Source: Desulfurivibrio sp. (lineage in GTDB: Bacteria; Desulfobacterota; Desulfobulbia; Desulfobulbales; SURF-16). From it: a stretch of DNA of 52,974 bases. Below the pieces are notes generated by a model. The model saw only the letters and a list, made by a program, of their open reading frames with translations. It searched no databases and was not told the DNA's origin. The stretch is from NCBI GenBank assembly GCA_003605035.1, contig QZKJ01000024.1, positions 1 through 52,974 on the forward strand. The letters are read 5' to 3'. Positions 26,439 to 35,837 of this stretch are shown piece by piece. Every line of letters begins with the position of its first letter. Position 1 is the stretch's first letter. A program made the translations under genes and the position numbers.

Positions 26439-27361
26439 CTTTATCCTGCAACTATGCGGAGCCGGTTATTTTCATCAGTCATTGCCCACAGCGGCACGAG
26501 ATGCTGCTGATCAACCAGAACTATCGGCAATTGCTGGAGCGTATCGGCTTCACCAGCTTTGCTGCCGTATGGGCCTATGCCGGTGGCGAGGTGATCAAAA
26601 AAAAGGGGGAAAGAACCGTTATCCGGGCGAAATTTCCCAGTCCGCCAGAACCTGATCAAGGCCCGGCGGGAGACAGCACTTTCTACCTCAAGAAACATGG
26701 CCAGCGCCTCAGCCTGTGGCAGCGTCTGCATTGCCTGCTGCGGCCGACCGGCGTCTGCGGTGAGGGCCTGCGGGAATTTTACCATTACTGTCAGTTCCGC
26801 CGGAACGGGCTGGCCACCGCCGTGCCGGTGGCGGCCGGCATACGGTTTTCCTCCTTTCTGCGGGCGGATTCCTTTCTGCTCACCCGGGATTTTGCGCCGT
26901 TTACCGCCCTGGAGGATATCGTGCTGCAGCAGCCGGCAACCCTGCAGGGCGCGGAGAATCAGCAGAAAAAAAGCAACATCCTGCGGGCCATAGCCCGCTA
27001 TGCCCGGCACATGCATGACAGCGGCATGAACCAGAAAGATTTCAACGCCACCCATATCCTGCTGCAGCAGCTGGAGAGCGAAAATCCGCAGGTGGCCCTC
27101 TTTGACCTGCAGCGGGTGGACCACAACCCGCTGAACCGGTTTTACTGGCCCATCAAGGCCCTGGCGGAACTGAACTTCACCCTGCCGGCCGCGATTTTCA
27201 GCGAGAGCGACCGGCTGGCCCTGTTCTCGGCCTACAAGGGCAAAAAAAGTCTTGCCGCCCTGGACCGCTGGCAGTACCGGCTGATCAGGCGGAAAACCGA
27301 CAGCATCGCCAGACATACCAGCAAAAGAGGGCTGGCCCCCAAAATGACAGGCTCAGATTAG
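26435..27361 (+). CDS. waaP: LPS core heptose kinase WaaP
   Basis: This 308-aa protein-kinase-like enzyme phosphorylates inner-core heptose, a step that stabilises the outer membrane. The family pattern is present: TFYLKKHGQR for the ATP-contacting Lys, GLREFYHYCQFRRNGLATAVP, the catalytic-loop equivalent MHDSGMNQKDFNATHILL and LFDLQRVDHNP as the metal-binding Asp. About 50 residues precede the usual kinase start. The ATG overlaps the waaG stop. WaaG and WaaP adjacency is the normal gene order in many LPS loci. Confidence 0.92.
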   Translation: MTLSCNYAEPVIFISHCPQRHEMLLINQNYRQLLERIGFTSFAAVWAYAGGEVIKKKGERTVIRAKFPSPPEPDQGPAGDSTFYLKKHGQRLSLWQRLHCLLRPTGVCGEGLREFYHYCQFRRNGLATAVPVAAGIRFSSFLRADSFLLTRDFAPFTALEDIVLQQPATLQGAENQQKKSNILRAIARYARHMHDSGMNQKDFNATHILLQQLESENPQVALFDLQRVDHNPLNRFYWPIKALAELNFTLPAAIFSESDRLALFSAYKGKKSLAALDRWQYRLIRRKTDSIARHTSKRGLAPKMTGSD

Positions 27362-27410
27362 TCCGGCCACCCCAAACCAATGTATAACAGACTTGACATT
27401 TTTCCAGATC

Positions 27411-29012
27411 ATGGGCATTGCTGAAAAAAAACCGGATACCCTCTGCGCCATCCAGGGCGCCCAGGCACAGCACTATGAGCAGCAGGTGCGGCTGCTCATG
27501 AGTGGTGAACTGCCGGCCGGCTGGCAGTGGATCGCCTCTTCCCGGGACACGGCAGTGGCAGTGACCACGGTTGAGCCCCTTGTCTATTACAAGGAATTTC
27601 TGCCGCGAAACAGCTTTGAACGGGTCAAGGCGCTGTTGCGCGGCAACCGTTGCGAGCGGGCTCGCCGGCAGGGGGACATCCTGCGGGCAGAAGGCCTGCC
27701 CACCCCTGACCTGCTCTGCTGGGGAAAAGGCCGGCAAAATGCCTTTCTCATCACCAGAGGCTTTAGCGGCATCGGCTTTTTTCACTATGTCAAAAGCCAT
27801 TATGCGGTGCCTCTCAGCCCGGAGCAGATCAGGGAAAAACGCCTGCTGCTTGCCAAAGCCGGGGCCCTGCTCGGCAGCATGCACCGCCAGGGCATCGTCC
27901 ATGGCGATCTCAGACAGAACAATCTGCTGGTCAGCAAAGAGGGGGAAGATTTCCTCTTTACCTTGATCGACAATGAAAGCAACCGCAAATGGCCGCACAT
28001 CCCCCGCTCGCAGATTATCAAGAACCTGGTCCAGTTTGCCATCTTCTCAGATAACCTGTTGAGCCGTTCTGACCTGCTGCGGCTTTTTGCGGCCTACAGC
28101 GCCAGCTATCCCCGTTTTGCCGGACTCCGGAAACGCCAACTGCTGCAGATAGTCCACAGCCGCAGCCAGGCCCGCAATCTTGAAATCAAGGTCAAGGGGG
28201 AAATCAGGGCAACCTGCCGCTCCTTCACTACGGAAAATTTCCAGGGGAAATTCGTAGCCGACAGCATCGTGGACCAGCAGCTCGCCAGGGGAGTCGATCC
28301 AGCCCAGTGGTTTTGCCAGACAGGCCAGACGCTCAAGCACGACAAGAACATCACCGTCAAACTGCTGTCCGGCCCAGGGGGTGAGCTTATCGCCAAACGG
28401 TTCACCTCAAAGAATCTGTTGTATTACGCCAAAATCTGGTTAAAAAAAGAACGTACCCTGCGTCTGTGGGAGATGAGCCACTGTTTTCAGGCCCTGGGTC
28501 TGCCGGTGGCTGCCCCCCTGGGATACGTTCTGGAAGGCCGGGGGCCGTGGCGCACGGTCAGTTATTTTTACAGCCGGCACCTGGCCGGGGCCCGTGATCT
28601 GGTGGTCATTGGCCGCGAAAAAAAAGAGCATTTCCCGGCCTGGCTGAAAAAAAAAGGGATTATTGCCCGCCTGGCCCGGCTGCTCGCCATATTGCACAAC
28701 AACGGTCTCTGCCATGGCGATACCAAATGGGCCAATATCCTGGCCGACAGCGGCAGCGGCCAGTTCTGGCTGATCGATCTGGACGGGGCAGGCCGCCTCT
28801 CCTCCGCCCTGGATCGACGGGTTCGCAAGGATCTCAGCCGCTTTCTGGTGGATATGATTGAAACCGGGCTGCCCCGGTCATTGCAGGAGGAATTTGTGGC
28901 CGAGTATTGCCGGCTGCGAAGGTTGAACAGGAATCTGGTGCAGACAGAAATCACTCCTCATATCGACAAAACCCTGGCCCGGCACCGAAAAAAAAGAAGA
29001 GCCCCTGGCTGA
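27411..29012 (+). CDS. Tandem two-domain LPS kinase-like protein
   Basis: This 533-aa protein contains two kinase domains of the WaaP/WaaY/InaA type in a row. The first has VYYKEFL (Lys61), IVHGDLRQNNLLV (Asp166) and LIDNE. The second has LIAKRFTSKN (Lys329), LCHGDTKWANILA (Asp437) and LIDLDG. Both keep the nucleotide Lys and catalytic Asp, so both may be active. It starts 49 bases after waaP at the ATG at 27411; a TTG six codons upstream is possible. It probably phosphorylates further core heptose or other sugar positions; the target is inferred only from its place in the LPS operon. Confidence 0.85.
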   Translation: MGIAEKKPDTLCAIQGAQAQHYEQQVRLLMSGELPAGWQWIASSRDTAVAVTTVEPLVYYKEFLPRNSFERVKALLRGNRCERARRQGDILRAEGLPTPDLLCWGKGRQNAFLITRGFSGIGFFHYVKSHYAVPLSPEQIREKRLLLAKAGALLGSMHRQGIVHGDLRQNNLLVSKEGEDFLFTLIDNESNRKWPHIPRSQIIKNLVQFAIFSDNLLSRSDLLRLFAAYSASYPRFAGLRKRQLLQIVHSRSQARNLEIKVKGEIRATCRSFTTENFQGKFVADSIVDQQLARGVDPAQWFCQTGQTLKHDKNITVKLLSGPGGELIAKRFTSKNLLYYAKIWLKKERTLRLWEMSHCFQALGLPVAAPLGYVLEGRGPWRTVSYFYSRHLAGARDLVVIGREKKEHFPAWLKKKGIIARLARLLAILHNNGLCHGDTKWANILADSGSGQFWLIDLDGAGRLSSALDRRVRKDLSRFLVDMIETGLPRSLQEEFVAEYCRLRRLNRNLVQTEITPHIDKTLARHRKKRRAPG

Positions 29013-29021
29013 TTTTGCTTG

Positions 29022-30020
29022 ATGAAATTACTTATTCTCACTAATAACCCGAACCGTGCCAGCTTCCGGCAGAGAATCGGCATGTATCTGGACGCCCTGA
29101 CGGCCAGCGGCATTGACTGCACCACTGCCGTGCTGCCCCCGGGCGCCCTGGCCCGCTACCGGCTCTTTAAAAAGGCCCGGGATTTTGACGGCGTTTTTCT
29201 GCACAAGAAGGGGCTGAACCTGCTTGATGCCTATGTGCTGCGCAGAAACTGCCGCCGGCTGATCTACAATTATGATGACGCCGTGATGTACAGTGACAAA
29301 AAACCGGAGCGGGTCAGCCTCTCCCACCTGCTTCCTTTCCGGCGCACCGCCAGGCTGGCGGATATGATCATCGTGGGCAGCCCGTACCTGGCTGAGCAGT
29401 CACGGCGGCTCAATGCCAATGTCAAGGTGCTGCCCATCGGGCTCGACACCGAGGAATATCTGGTCAGGCAGGAAGGCGGCAGCGACGGGAAAATCCGTCT
29501 GGTCTGGATCGGCAGCGACAGCACCCTTGCCTACCTGGCCGAGCTGAAACCGGTGCTGGAAAAAATCGGCAGAACCTTTGACCATGTGGTGCTGCGGATC
29601 ATCGGCGACAGCTTTTTTGACCTGCAGCACCTGCCGGTGGAAAAACATCCGTGGCGCAGGCAAACCAGAGCCCAGGACCTGGCCGCAGGCGACATCGGTC
29701 TCGGCCCCTTGCCGAGCAACCCTTTTACCGAGGGGAAATGCAGCTTTAAAATACTCGAGTATTCCTGTTCCGGACTGCCGGTGGTGGCCTCGCCGGTGGG
29801 TACCAATACGGTTTTTGTCAGGGAAGGGGTGACCGGCTTTCTGGTCAGCAGCCATGCCCAGTGGTATGACAGGCTGGCCGAGCTCATCACCGACCCGCAG
29901 CTGCGCGCCCGCATGGGGCGGGCCGGCGTTCTCCAGGCCAAAGAGTATGATGTGCGGGTCATCGGCCGTAAGTTTGCCGGACTGATTAGCGATTTTCTGA
30001 GGAGTGAAAGTAAGGAGTGA
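29022..30020 (+). CDS. GT4-type glycosyltransferase
   Basis: This 332-aa protein has a GT4-like layout. RASFRQRIGMYLDAL is a typical acceptor-domain start, VLPIGLDTEEY and LVWIGSDSTLAYL open the donor domain, and KCSFKILEYSCSGLPVVASP contains the donor-binding Glu region. It begins nine bases after the kinase gene at an ATG. The last residues (LRSESKE) and the stop codon are encoded by the repeat tract that follows. It likely adds a sugar to the LPS core; the sugar cannot be told. Confidence 0.85.
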   Translation: MKLLILTNNPNRASFRQRIGMYLDALTASGIDCTTAVLPPGALARYRLFKKARDFDGVFLHKKGLNLLDAYVLRRNCRRLIYNYDDAVMYSDKKPERVSLSHLLPFRRTARLADMIIVGSPYLAEQSRRLNANVKVLPIGLDTEEYLVRQEGGSDGKIRLVWIGSDSTLAYLAELKPVLEKIGRTFDHVVLRIIGDSFFDLQHLPVEKHPWRRQTRAQDLAAGDIGLGPLPSNPFTEGKCSFKILEYSCSGLPVVASPVGTNTVFVREGVTGFLVSSHAQWYDRLAELITDPQLRARMGRAGVLQAKEYDVRVIGRKFAGLISDFLRSESKE

Positions 30021-30141
30021 AAAGTGAGAAGTGAGAAGTAGGGGCCGTTCGCGAACCGCCCATGAAGGGAGTAATCACCCATGAGCCATCACCCATACCT
30101 GTGAGCCATGAGCCATCAACCATGAACCATGAGCCATCTAC
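30003..30141. repeat. Two degenerate heptamer tracts
   Basis: The first tract (30003-30039) is built of AGTGARA units and includes the stop codon of the glycosyltransferase. The second (30080-30141) is nine units of CATGAGC or CATCAAC type, one of them one base short. Together they fill the gap before the fkbM-like gene and give it no clear promoter. Confidence 0.65.
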
Positions 30142-30156
30142 ATTGAGGCGAATACC

Positions 30157-30888
30157 ATGTCAAATCAGTTAAGCAGCTGGGTAAAGAAAAAACTGCTCAA
30201 GAAAGATCAGAATCTGCTTTCCCTCAACGACCCGTATGTGGTCATTGAAAAAATATTACATAACACCAGGGTGACCGGCATCCTTGATGCCGGGGCAAGC
30301 AACGGCCGGATTTCCCGGGTCCTGCTGAAATCCTTTCCCAAGGCCAGGGCCTATGCCTTTGAGCCCAACCCGATGTATAAAGAGCTGCTGGAAATCTATA
30401 CCCGGGAAGACGCCCGGTTCCATCCGCAGTATCTGGCCCTGTCTGATCACGAGGGCAGCGCCGAGCTGTTCATCACCGAGTCCCCGGGCAATACCTCCCT
30501 GCTCTCGCCCGGCGAGCGCCTCAAGGACATCGATCCGCAGGGCGCAGGAGTAAAGGAACGACGCAGCGTGGAACTCGTGACCATCGATGAGTGGGCAAAA
30601 AGGAACAACAATCTGGCCATTCAGGTGATGAAGTTCGACATCCAGGGGGCTGAGCTGCAGGCCCTGCGGGGCGGCGAGGAGGTCCTGCGCAGGTCAACCT
30701 GCGCGGTCTATATCGAGGTCTGGTTCAACACACCCTACCAGGGCGGCGCGCTGTACAGTGAAATCGATCTGTTTTTCCGCAAACTGGATTTTATCCTCTA
30801 TGATCTGTTCAAACCAAAATACAGCAAGGACGGCCTGATCATGTGGGCCAATGCCCTGTACGTTGATCCGGCCAAGATCAAGGTGTGA
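30157..30888 (+). CDS. FkbM-family methyltransferase
   Basis: This 243-aa SAM-dependent methyltransferase has the FkbM pattern: ILDAGASNGRISRVLLKSFP as the SAM-binding motif I, YAFEPNPMYKELL with the acidic loop, LVTIDEWAKR and KFDIQGAELQALRGGEEVL. The family O-methylates sugars and other alcohols. In an LPS locus it most likely methylates a surface polysaccharide residue. A weak GAGGCG leader lies before the ATG, just after the heptamer tract. Confidence 0.9.
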   Translation: MSNQLSSWVKKKLLKKDQNLLSLNDPYVVIEKILHNTRVTGILDAGASNGRISRVLLKSFPKARAYAFEPNPMYKELLEIYTREDARFHPQYLALSDHEGSAELFITESPGNTSLLSPGERLKDIDPQGAGVKERRSVELVTIDEWAKRNNNLAIQVMKFDIQGAELQALRGGEEVLRRSTCAVYIEVWFNTPYQGGALYSEIDLFFRKLDFILYDLFKPKYSKDGLIMWANALYVDPAKIKV

Positions 30889-30904
30889 GAATTCCTGGTA
30901 AGCC

Positions 30905-31483
30905 ATGAACCTGAAAAAAATAATCCGCGGCATCTATCAGACTATTACCTGGCATTACTGGTCAAACCGCCTGGGGGAACTGGGGCCTGGCAGCAGATTT
31001 GCGTCCCAGATCAGCTGGCACAAGCCGGACAGGATTGCCATCGGCAGCAATGTCTTCATCAAAAAAAGATGCCGGCTTGAGGCAATCAACACCGGGAAAA
31101 CCCCGGGGATTATTCATTTACGGATTGGCGACAACACCACTTTTCAGGAAGGCTGCCAGGTCTCGGCAGCCCAACAGGTGACCATCGGCAAAGATGTCCT
31201 CATCGGCGCCAACGTCCTGATCACCGACAATGACCATATCTATGATCACCCGGACAAACCCGCTGCCGCCATCCGGGATCTCTATACGGCGCCCGTCATT
31301 ATTGAGGATGGCTGCTGGCTGGGCTTTGCCTGTGTCGTGCTGAAGGGTGTTACCATCGGCCGCAGGGCGGTGATCGGCGCCAATGCAGTGGTGACCCGGG
31401 ACATCCCACCCTATTGCGTCGCGGCGGGTGTCCCTGCCAGAGTGATTAAGCGCTTCAGCGGGCACGAGGCCGTGCGCCCCTGA
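30905..31483 (+). CDS. Left-handed beta-helix acetyltransferase
   Basis: This 192-aa protein is a hexapeptide-repeat acyltransferase of the maltose/WcaF type. Repeats such as IAIGSNVFIKKRCRLEAI, VTIGKDVLIGANVLITDNDH and VTIGRRAVIGANAVVTRDIP form the helix. The His in DNDHIYDHP fits the catalytic position. It acts on a sugar acceptor with acetyl-CoA. It starts 16 bases after the methyltransferase gene, so it is in the same operon. Confidence 0.9.
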   Translation: MNLKKIIRGIYQTITWHYWSNRLGELGPGSRFASQISWHKPDRIAIGSNVFIKKRCRLEAINTGKTPGIIHLRIGDNTTFQEGCQVSAAQQVTIGKDVLIGANVLITDNDHIYDHPDKPAAAIRDLYTAPVIIEDGCWLGFACVVLKGVTIGRRAVIGANAVVTRDIPPYCVAAGVPARVIKRFSGHEAVRP

Positions 31484-31501
31484 GGTCCCCACGGGAATTT
31501 C

Positions 31502-32980
31502 ATGCTTTTTAATTCCTATATCTATATTCTCCTGTTTCTGCCGGTGGTGGTGACGGTCTATTACCTCCTTAATAAAAACCGGCTGATTCTGGCCGGCAGG
31601 GCCTGGCTCGTGCTGGCCTCGCTTTTTTTCTATTCATTCGGCAATCCCGCTTACCTGCCGCTGCTGGTTAGCTCGATACTGTTTAATTACGGTCTCGGCA
31701 CCGCCCTGAAAAAGCGAAAACAATCGATCCGGCAGCGTGGCGGGCTCCTTTCGCCTAAGGCCATGCTGCTGCTGGGCATTACCGCCAATCTGGCCCTGCT
31801 CGGCTATTACAAGTATGCGGATTTTTTCATCGCCACCTTCTCGACCCTGACAGGCGGCGAGTTCAACCTGCTGCACCTGCTTCTGCCCCTGGCCATCAGT
31901 TTTTTCACCTTTCAGCAGATCGCCTATCTTCTCGACTGCTACAGTCTGGCAACCGAGGAAGACGATTTTCTCAATTATTGTCTCTTTGTCAGCTTCTTTC
32001 CCCAGCTGATATCAGGCCCCATCGTCCGCCACCGGGAAACGATGCCCCAGTTCATCCGGCTCCGCAACGCCCTGCCGAACTGGCGCAACATAGCCCAGGG
32101 CATAACGCTCTTTTTTCTCGGTCTGTTTAAAAAGGTGATCATCGCCGACACCTTTGCCATCTGGGCGGCAGCGGGTTTTGACCAGCTGCCCGTGCTGAAC
32201 TTCACCCAGGCATGGACCGTCTCCCTGAGCTACACCCTGCAGCTCTATTATGATTTCAGCGGCTACACGGACATGGCCATCGGTTCAGCCCTGCTGTTCA
32301 ACATCAGACTGCCGATCAATTTTTATTCCCCCTACAAGGCCCTGGATATCCGTGATTTCTGGCGGCGCTGGCACATCACCCTGAGCCGCTGGCTGAAGGA
32401 TTACGTCTATATCCCCCTGGGCGGCAGCAGGAAAGGCTCGGCCCGCACCTGCGTCAATCTCCTTATCACCTTCCTGCTGTGCGGGTTATGGCATGGGGCG
32501 GGCTGGACCTTCGTAGTCTGGGGAGCCATCCACGGTGCGGCTGCGGTTATCCACAGATTATGGCAGGGCATGGGTCTGCGACTGCCGGCACTGCCAGCCT
32601 GGCTCCTCACCTTTCTCTTTATCAACAGCACATGGGTGCTGTTCCGGGCCACCACCTTTGCCGATGCCTGCAAGGTCTTCAAGGGGATGCTCGGCTTGTC
32701 AGGCCTGGTCCTGCCCGAGGCACTGCAGCTTCCTCTTGGCATACTGACAGGATTCGGGGTCAGTTTTCAGGACGATATTCTGGAAGCGCTGAACGGCGAC
32801 AAGATGAACTTCATTGTCCTGGTGATTTTCGGCCTGGGAGCGGCCCTTGCCAGCAATTCCCTGCAGATTGCCGAGAAAATGCAACCCACTTGCAGATGGG
32901 CCTTCTATGTTGTTGTTATCGCCACCTTCGGCCTGCTCGGGGTAAGCCGGATCAGCGAATTTCTCTATTTTCAATTCTAA
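31502..32980 (+). CDS. MBOAT-family membrane O-acyltransferase (AlgI/DltB-like)
   Basis: This 492-aa polytopic protein has many hydrophobic helices. The MBOAT core shows YDFSGYTDMAIGSALLFNI, FWRRWHITLSRWLKDYVYIP and the catalytic-His segment LLCGLWHGAGWTFVVWGAIH. AlgI-type members move acetyl groups across the inner membrane for polysaccharide O-acetylation. The next gene is an SGNH-like periplasmic partner, the usual companion. Acceptor is presumably the LPS or O-antigen made by this locus. Confidence 0.94.
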   Translation: MLFNSYIYILLFLPVVVTVYYLLNKNRLILAGRAWLVLASLFFYSFGNPAYLPLLVSSILFNYGLGTALKKRKQSIRQRGGLLSPKAMLLLGITANLALLGYYKYADFFIATFSTLTGGEFNLLHLLLPLAISFFTFQQIAYLLDCYSLATEEDDFLNYCLFVSFFPQLISGPIVRHRETMPQFIRLRNALPNWRNIAQGITLFFLGLFKKVIIADTFAIWAAAGFDQLPVLNFTQAWTVSLSYTLQLYYDFSGYTDMAIGSALLFNIRLPINFYSPYKALDIRDFWRRWHITLSRWLKDYVYIPLGGSRKGSARTCVNLLITFLLCGLWHGAGWTFVVWGAIHGAAAVIHRLWQGMGLRLPALPAWLLTFLFINSTWVLFRATTFADACKVFKGMLGLSGLVLPEALQLPLGILTGFGVSFQDDILEALNGDKMNFIVLVIFGLGAALASNSLQIAEKMQPTCRWAFYVVVIATFGLLGVSRISEFLYFQF

Positions 32981-32999
32981 GAAGGCCAGAGGTTCTCCC

Positions 33000-33986
33000 G
33001 TGAATCCTTACAAGAAATGGGTGACAAGAACATTACCGCTGGTTGCCATTGCCATTGCCATCTTCACCCTGGCGCCGCTCTCTCTGTTGAACATGAACTT
33101 CCGGGATGACAGCCTGTGCGGCAAGGAGTACCTGCTGCAGAAAAATCCGCAGCTCATCTTCGCCGGAGACAGCCGGGCGGAAAGACAGCTCAATCCTCTG
33201 GTTGCCAGCCGCCTGTTGCATCTCGACAAAGACGATGTGGTCAATATCGCCGTCACTGCCGGCGATCCGCTGATGCTCGAAGGCCTGATCGACAGATATC
33301 CGGAGGTATTCAGCCAGGCCACCGTGATCCTGTCACTTTCCGCCAATCTGATCAATGACGGAGCAAAAGGCAGGAAATACTTTTCCACGGCCATGATTGC
33401 CAAATTAACTGTTTTCGAACAGATTTCCATGCTGCTCCCGTTTGATTTCCGCACCTGGAAGAACTACTACCGCTCGGCGCTGTATCAGGTGTTTGAGATC
33501 GAGGGGGATGACTGCAACAAGGAATATGCGGAGACCAACGGCTTTTATCCCGTTTCCGGAGAAATCGACGTCAAGGTGCTGGCCGGAACGGCCGAGAACG
33601 CCGATGCCGGCGGCGACAAGAATACAAACCACCCCTGGTACATGAACTACCACAGTACAGGTAGAAAAGCGCAGCTGCTCAGGCAATCCCTGCAGGCCAT
33701 TGCACCCAGGATCGGCAAACTCTTCGTCCTCACCGGCCCCTTTGACCCAAGCTACCTGCGGTCAATACGCAACTCTCCCCTTTATGAATACGAGATGGAT
33801 TTTGAAACCAAACTGGCGGCCATGTGCCGGGAACTCCAGATCCCCTTCAAAAGCTTTACCGAGCATCCCTTACTGGGGGATCAGAATTTTTATGACTCCG
33901 CTCACCTCAATGCCGCCGGCGCGGACCTGTTTACGGAGATCGTTATCAGAGAATTCCTTGATTACCGGGAACCGGCAACACCCTGA
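33000..33986 (+). CDS. Membrane-anchored SGNH-like protein, MBOAT partner
   Basis: This 328-aa protein starts at a GTG preceded by AGAGG, 19 bases after the MBOAT gene. One membrane segment near residues 12-30 leaves the rest outside the cytoplasm. SGNH features are LIFAGDSRAERQLN (nucleophile Ser in GDS) near the start and YDSAHLNAAGADLFTE (Asp-x-x-His pair) near the end. Such proteins complete O-acetyl transfer in alginate- and peptidoglycan-type systems. Family assignment rests on motifs only, so it may be distant. Confidence 0.82.
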   Translation: MNPYKKWVTRTLPLVAIAIAIFTLAPLSLLNMNFRDDSLCGKEYLLQKNPQLIFAGDSRAERQLNPLVASRLLHLDKDDVVNIAVTAGDPLMLEGLIDRYPEVFSQATVILSLSANLINDGAKGRKYFSTAMIAKLTVFEQISMLLPFDFRTWKNYYRSALYQVFEIEGDDCNKEYAETNGFYPVSGEIDVKVLAGTAENADAGGDKNTNHPWYMNYHSTGRKAQLLRQSLQAIAPRIGKLFVLTGPFDPSYLRSIRNSPLYEYEMDFETKLAAMCRELQIPFKSFTEHPLLGDQNFYDSAHLNAAGADLFTEIVIREFLDYREPATP

Positions 33987-34039
33987 ATTCCCGACTGGAG
34001 AAGAAAACTGCCTGAACACGGGGATTGACGCAGGAGGAT

Positions 34040-34621
34040 CTACAGTTTCCTGATAATCCTGGCGGGATTGCCGGCCGCGATAACATGGGGCGGGATGTCC
34101 GCGGTGACCACGGCATTTGCCGCAATAACTGACCCGGCGCCGATGGTGACACTTTTCAGAATGGTGGCATTGGCGCCGATAAAGACATCATCCTCGATCA
34201 CCACTCTGCCGGTCCGGGGAGTGCCGCCGATCCTTCTGCCCGGGGTCAGTTCATGGAAATCGCTGTCATAGATGTGCACGTTATAACCGAGCAGACAATC
34301 AGCGCCGATCCGCACCCCTTCCCCTTCGCTGATCACAACGCAGTTATTGTTGATCATGGTGCGGGCGCCCGCCATGATCCGCGAATTTTCGTTCCTGGCC
34401 TCCAGGTAGATATAACCGCTGTAGAGATACGGGGAGGCAACCACGCCCAGACGGACCGAATCATGCAGCATGATGGTACCGTTGCCCTTGAAGAGTACTG
34501 GTTGTTTGATCCTGGGGCGGCCCTGCACATTCGCACAATCAGACAGCAGCCTGTACTGCCAGATCCGGCCGGAAGCAATTACCTTATGAAACAGCTTTCT
34601 GACTGATCGCCCCAGGCCCAT
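34040..34621 (-). CDS. Left-handed beta-helix acyltransferase
   Basis: This 193-aa hexapeptide-repeat protein resembles WbbJ/WcaB-type O-acetyltransferases. It has VRIGADCLLGYNVHIYDSDFH with a catalytic His, VIEDDVFIGANATIL and VIAANAVVTADIPPHVIAAG. It starts nine bases after the fdtB stop. It is the last gene of the minus-strand cluster and converges on the SGNH gene. It may acylate an amino-sugar or sugar hydroxyl of the O-antigen. Confidence 0.88.
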   Translation of the reverse strand: MGLGRSVRKLFHKVIASGRIWQYRLLSDCANVQGRPRIKQPVLFKGNGTIMLHDSVRLGVVASPYLYSGYIYLEARNENSRIMAGARTMINNNCVVISEGEGVRIGADCLLGYNVHIYDSDFHELTPGRRIGGTPRTGRVVIEDDVFIGANATILKSVTIGAGSVIAANAVVTADIPPHVIAAGNPARIIRKL

Positions 34622-34630
34622 GCTGTTTTC

Positions 34631-35752
34631 TCAGCCCTGCTCTTCCGAGAGGATAGCGCAGACAGCCGCAATGATGCGCTGCTGGTCAGCCGGCGAGAGA
34701 TGCGGCCCCATGGGCAGGCTGAGAACCTCGTCATGAATTTTTTCCGTGAGCGGCAGGCTGCCTTCTGGTATCGGCATGTGGCCATAGGCCTTCTGCAGAT
34801 GCGCGGGGATGGGATAATGGATCATGGTGTTGATGCCCTCTTCCGCCAGCCTGCGCTGCAGCCGGTCCCGCCTGGCTGACCGCACCACATAGAGATGCCA
34901 TGCCGGCTCGGCCCAGGCAGGGACCGTGGGCAGCACCAGCGACGTCAGCCGCAACCCCTGCTGATACAGCACGGCGATTTTTCTGCGGCGGTCATTCCAC
35001 TGATCAAGCCGGCCAAGTTTCACCCGCAGCAAGGCGGCCTGCAGTTCATCAAGCCGGGAATTAAAGCCGATGACCTCATTGTAATACTTGGTTGTTGACC
35101 CGTAGTTGCGCAATTTGCGCACCAGCTCCGCCAGTTGCGGATCATTGGTGAGCACCGCGCCGCCGTCGCCAAAGGCGCCCAGGTTTTTGCCGGGGTAAAA
35201 ACTGAAGCCGGCCGCATGCCCCAGGCTTCCCGCCTTTCTCCCTTTGTAGAGCGCCCCATGGGCCTGGGCCGCGTCCTCAATGACCTTGAGATCGTACCGG
35301 GCGGCCAGCTCGTTGAGCGGATCCATGTCCGCGGTCTGGCCGTAAAGATGGACGGCCATGATCGCTCTGGTTTTCGGGGTGATGGCCCTTTCAACCAGAG
35401 CGGGATTGATATTGCAGGTACATTCATCCGGTTCAACCGGCACAGGCGTGGCGCCATTGTGGGAAACCGCCAGCCACGAGGCAATATAGGTATTAGCCGG
35501 CACGATCACCTCATCGTTTTTGCCGATCCCGTAAGCGTGCAGAATCAGAGAAAGGGCTTCCAGACCGTTGCCGACGCCGATACAGTGGTTAACCCCGCAG
35601 TAGGCGGCAAATTCCTGTTCAAAGGCCGCAACCTCGGCGCCAAGGATATACCAGCCGCTGCGCAGTACCCTTTTGGCTGCCGCGTCCAGCTCATCGGCGA
35701 GTTCCTGGTAAGCACCCTGCAGGTCCAGGAAAGGAATTTCTTCTGTCACCAT
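34631..35752 (-). CDS. fdtB: Sugar 3-aminotransferase, DegT/DnrJ family (FdtB/QdtB-like)
   Basis: This 373-aa PLP enzyme has the sugar aminotransferase layout: [16 protein letters not shown] at the start, a cofactor lysine in [15 protein letters not shown], and [14 protein letters not shown]. Next to a FdtA-type ketoisomerase fusion it most likely aminates dTDP-3-keto-6-deoxyhexose at C3. Stereochemistry (Fuc3N or Qui3N) cannot be read from sequence. Length is normal. Confidence 0.9.
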   Translation of the reverse strand: MVTEEIPFLDLQGAYQELADELDAAAKRVLRSGWYILGAEVAAFEQEFAAYCGVNHCIGVGNGLEALSLILHAYGIGKNDEVIVPANTYIASWLAVSHNGATPVPVEPDECTCNINPALVERAITPKTRAIMAVHLYGQTADMDPLNELAARYDLKVIEDAAQAHGALYKGRKAGSLGHAAGFSFYPGKNLGAFGDGGAVLTNDPQLAELVRKLRNYGSTTKYYNEVIGFNSRLDELQAALLRVKLGRLDQWNDRRRKIAVLYQQGLRLTSLVLPTVPAWAEPAWHLYVVRSARRDRLQRRLAEEGINTMIHYPIPAHLQKAYGHMPIPEGSLPLTEKIHDEVLSLPMGPHLSPADQQRIIAAVCAILSEEQG

Positions 35753-35837
35753 AAAAGATCCCGTAAAGAGACGTTACGACATGAGCCGCTAATAAATAAG
35801 GAACTGGCTACCTGAGCCGGCATCGTTTCCCAGTGCA

